The notes under the pieces: model-generated | What the model was told of the DNA's origin: nothing | What the model saw: only the letters and a program-made list of their open reading frames with translations | The model's database searches: none | Part shown: positions 62,215 through 64,000 of the stretch, piece after piece | Layout of the letters: every line of letters begins with the position of its first letter | Numbering within the stretch: position 1 is the first letter of the stretch | From: Roseibium alexandrii DFL-11 | GTDB taxonomy: Bacteria > Pseudomonadota > Alphaproteobacteria > Rhizobiales > Stappiaceae | Reading direction: 5' to 3' | Length of the DNA: 64,000 bases | Assembly: GCF_000158095.2 (NCBI RefSeq) | Contig: NZ_CM011002.1 | Coordinates: 2,371,228-2,435,227, forward strand | Translations under genes and position numbers: made by a program

Positions 62215-62964
62215 ATGAAAATTGCGGTTGTTTCGGACATTCACGGCAATGTGCTGGCGCTGGAAGCGGTGCTGGCGGATCTTACCGGCGAAGCTCCTGA
62301 TGTCGTCGTCAATCTCGGTGATTGCGTGTCAGGTCCTCTGTGGCCGGAGGAAACCGCTGCGATCCTGCGGGAAACCAGGTGGCCAACGGTGCGCGGCAAT
62401 CATGATCGGATCGTCCTTGAAAGTCCTAAAGAGAAGATGGGCCCGACGGACTCTTTTGCAGCCGACAGGCTGTCCCGCCAAAGCCTTGACTGGCTGAAGA
62501 CGACACAACCGACCATCCGGTTGAGTGATGACGTTTTCCTTTGCCATGGCACACCGGACAATGACGACCGGTATTTGACCGAAAAGGTGGAGGGCCCCAA
62601 AGGTCATCTGCCGGATGAAGAAACGCTGATTGCTGAGCTCATGGGCGAATCATCCTCGATCATCTGCTGTGGTCACACCCATATTCCGCGGGTCATTCAT
62701 CTTCATGAGTCCGGACAGACAATCCTTAACCCCGGCAGCGTCGGCTTGCCGTCTTATGAAGATGATCACCCGAACCGCCACACAATGGAAGTTGGCAGCC
62801 CGCACGCGCGGTATGCGCTGATGACCAAAGGTACATCAGGATGGAGTTTTCAGGAAAAGATCCTGCCTTACGACTGGGAAGCTGCGGCACTAGAAGCGGA
62901 AAAGAACAAGCGCCCGGGCTGGGGACGCTCATTGCGCCGCGGCTTTTACGGGCCTTTATCGTAA
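62215..62964 (+). CDS. Calcineurin-like metallophosphoesterase, YfcE/MJ0936-type
   Basis: A 249-residue dimetal phosphoesterase: SDIHGN (metal ligands), NLGDCVSGP, GNHD, FLCHGTP, and CGHTHIPRV, closing with NPGSVGLPS, the complete motif series of the family. The substrate is unknown; members act on cyclic nucleotides or phosphodiesters. It starts at ATG 62215, with GGGGC nine bases before; the frame upstream to 62050 lies within purB and the repeat. It converges on galE. Confidence 0.92.
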   Translation: MKIAVVSDIHGNVLALEAVLADLTGEAPDVVVNLGDCVSGPLWPEETAAILRETRWPTVRGNHDRIVLESPKEKMGPTDSFAADRLSRQSLDWLKTTQPTIRLSDDVFLCHGTPDNDDRYLTEKVEGPKGHLPDEETLIAELMGESSSIICCGHTHIPRVIHLHESGQTILNPGSVGLPSYEDDHPNRHTMEVGSPHARYALMTKGTSGWSFQEKILPYDWEAAALEAEKNKRPGWGRSLRRGFYGPLS

Positions 62965-62967
62965 GTT

Positions 62968-63999
62968 TTATTCGCTCGAACCGTCGTAGCCCTTCGGGTT
63001 CTTACAGGCCCAGTTCCAGGTGTCGGAGCACATGTCTTCCAGGCCGCGGTCCGCGGTCCACTTGAGCTTGTCCGCCGCTTTGTTTGTGTCGGCATACACC
63101 TCGGCGACGTCCCCGGGACGCCTCGGAGCGATTGTATAAGGGATCGCCTGGTTTGACGCCCGTTCAAAGGCTTTCACCATCTCCAGAACGCTGTAGCCGG
63201 TTCCGGTCCCCAGATTGACGGTGAAGCTGTTGTCCGTGTCTGTGAGCGACGCCAGCGCCTCATAGGCGCGCAGGTGCCCCTCCACCAGATCGACCACATG
63301 GATGTAATCGCGGACACCGGTGCCATCGCGCGTATCATAGTCGTTGCCAAAGACCGACAGTTTGTCGCGGCGGCCGCTGGCGACTTGCGAGACAAACGGC
63401 ATCAGGTTGTTCGGAACCCCTTGCGGGTCTTCCCCGATCAGGCCGCTTTTGTGGGCGCCGACCGGATTGAAATAGCGCAAGATGCCAAATCGCCAGCTCG
63501 GGTGACTCGCAGAGACATCACCGAGGATTTCTTCGATCATCAGCTTTGTGCGGCCATAGGGGTTGGTGGCGCTCAGCGGATGATCTTCCGTCAAGGGCAG
63601 GAACTTCGGCTCGCCATAAACAGTGGCCGAAGAGGAGAATATGAGCTGGCGCACATTGCACGCCCCCATCGCAGCCAAGAGCTCGAGGGTTCCGGTGATG
63701 TTGTTGGCATAATAGCTGAGCGGAACCTCTGTGGACTCACCAACCGCTTTCAACCCGGCAAAGTGAATTACGCCTGTGCAGTTGTACGTCCTCAGTACTC
63801 GTTCAAGCGTGGCACGGTCTCGGATGTCGCCCTTTTCATGGGCAACTTCCTTGCCCGTAATCGCGGTAATCCGTTTGAGGCTTTCCGGGCTGGAGTTGGA
63901 AAAGTTGTCGAGCACGACGACATCGTGACCTGCTTCCAGAAAGGTCACGCAGCAGTGGGATCCGATGTAGCCTGCGCCACCGGTGATCAGGATCGTCAT
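62968..63999 (-). CDS. galE: UDP-glucose 4-epimerase
   Basis: A complete 343-residue short-chain dehydrogenase-type epimerase that interconverts UDP-glucose and UDP-galactose for polysaccharide synthesis. Seen: NAD motif GGAGYIGSHCC, KGDIRD, FAGLKAVGES, the catalytic Ser-Ser-Ala-Thr-Val-Tyr (SSSATVYG) and YGRTK, and RYFNPVGAH. The C terminus (KWTADRGLEDMCSDTWNWACKNPKGY) is typical of GalE. Its start lies one base from the window edge, so its promoter and ribosome-binding site are outside. Confidence 0.97.
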   Translation of the reverse strand: MTILITGGAGYIGSHCCVTFLEAGHDVVVLDNFSNSSPESLKRITAITGKEVAHEKGDIRDRATLERVLRTYNCTGVIHFAGLKAVGESTEVPLSYYANNITGTLELLAAMGACNVRQLIFSSSATVYGEPKFLPLTEDHPLSATNPYGRTKLMIEEILGDVSASHPSWRFGILRYFNPVGAHKSGLIGEDPQGVPNNLMPFVSQVASGRRDKLSVFGNDYDTRDGTGVRDYIHVVDLVEGHLRAYEALASLTDTDNSFTVNLGTGTGYSVLEMVKAFERASNQAIPYTIAPRRPGDVAEVYADTNKAADKLKWTADRGLEDMCSDTWNWACKNPKGYDGSSE

Positions 64000-64000
64000 G

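Noticed and set aside
1..64000. CRISPR arrays, tRNA, rRNA, prophage or integrative elements
   Set aside because: No regularly spaced repeats, tRNA-like cloverleaf, integrase, transposase or phage gene was seen by reading.

Overview
The window reads as chromosomal DNA of a GC-rich alphaproteobacterium. Gene content (fused indolepyruvate ferredoxin oxidoreductase, type III-fold ornithine decarboxylase with homospermidine synthase, ArsR-methyltransferase regulator with metF and metH, DUF2336, DUF1127-like protein, SBP56 methanethiol oxidase, PQQ alcohol dehydrogenase) fits the marine Hyphomicrobiales, most likely Stappiaceae such as Roseibium/Labrenzia. The family-level placement is inference. 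I see no rRNA, tRNA, CRISPR array, prophage or complete insertion sequence.

Layout. 1-11.5 kb: aminotransferase (cut by the window edge), membrane-anchored alpha/beta hydrolase, a MITE-like element (2332-2601), two orphan periplasmic solute-binding proteins, an SPFH protein, two class III cyclases (one with unusual substrate-contact residues) and a SulP anion transporter. 11.5-14.5 kb: Stf0-type sulfotransferase, methanethiol oxidase and its membrane partner. 14.5-18.9 kb: polyamine block (ornithine decarboxylase with a long structured leader, GNAT, homospermidine synthase with a 188-residue histone-H1-like extension). 18.9-20.7 kb: an RsbQ-like alpha/beta hydrolase overlapping a PAS-GGDEF diguanylate cyclase. 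20.9-26.1 kb: YceI protein, an internally duplicated unknown protein, a secreted protein with eight EF-hand-like loops, and a divergent two-component system sharing an operator-like palindrome. 26.2-29.6 kb: NitT/TauT-type ABC importer and a DedA-like protein. 29.7-33.2 kb: five tightly packed genes (NIPSNAP, ABM, EamA, cupin, GNAT) divergent from an ArsR-type regulator. 33.3-39.6 kb: a 43-codon small gene, then metH, metF and a SahR-like regulator with a perfect 20-bp operator. 39.7-47.2 kb: LysR regulator, DUF1127-like protein, quinohemoprotein alcohol dehydrogenase, large MscS channel, DUF2336 protein. 47.7-55.9 kb: indolepyruvate oxidoreductase, divergent Lrp regulator, orphan binding protein, DadA-like oxidase, BASS-type transporter, DUF2259. 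56-64 kb: rpe, APC permease, an L,D-transpeptidase-fold protein with a degraded active site, NUDIX, purB, metallophosphoesterase, galE.

How the parts work together. Methionine and sulfur: sahR-metF-metH and methanethiol oxidase. Polyamines: ornithine to putrescine to homospermidine. Amino-acid catabolism: indolepyruvate oxidoreductase, Lrp and a D-amino-acid dehydrogenase. Second messengers: two class III cyclases and one diguanylate cyclase. The strongest candidate for an under-described system is the RsbQ-like hydrolase and PAS-GGDEF pair: the hydrolase aligns with Bacillus RsbQ including the catalytic triad, but its partner makes c-di-GMP instead of being a PP2C phosphatase.
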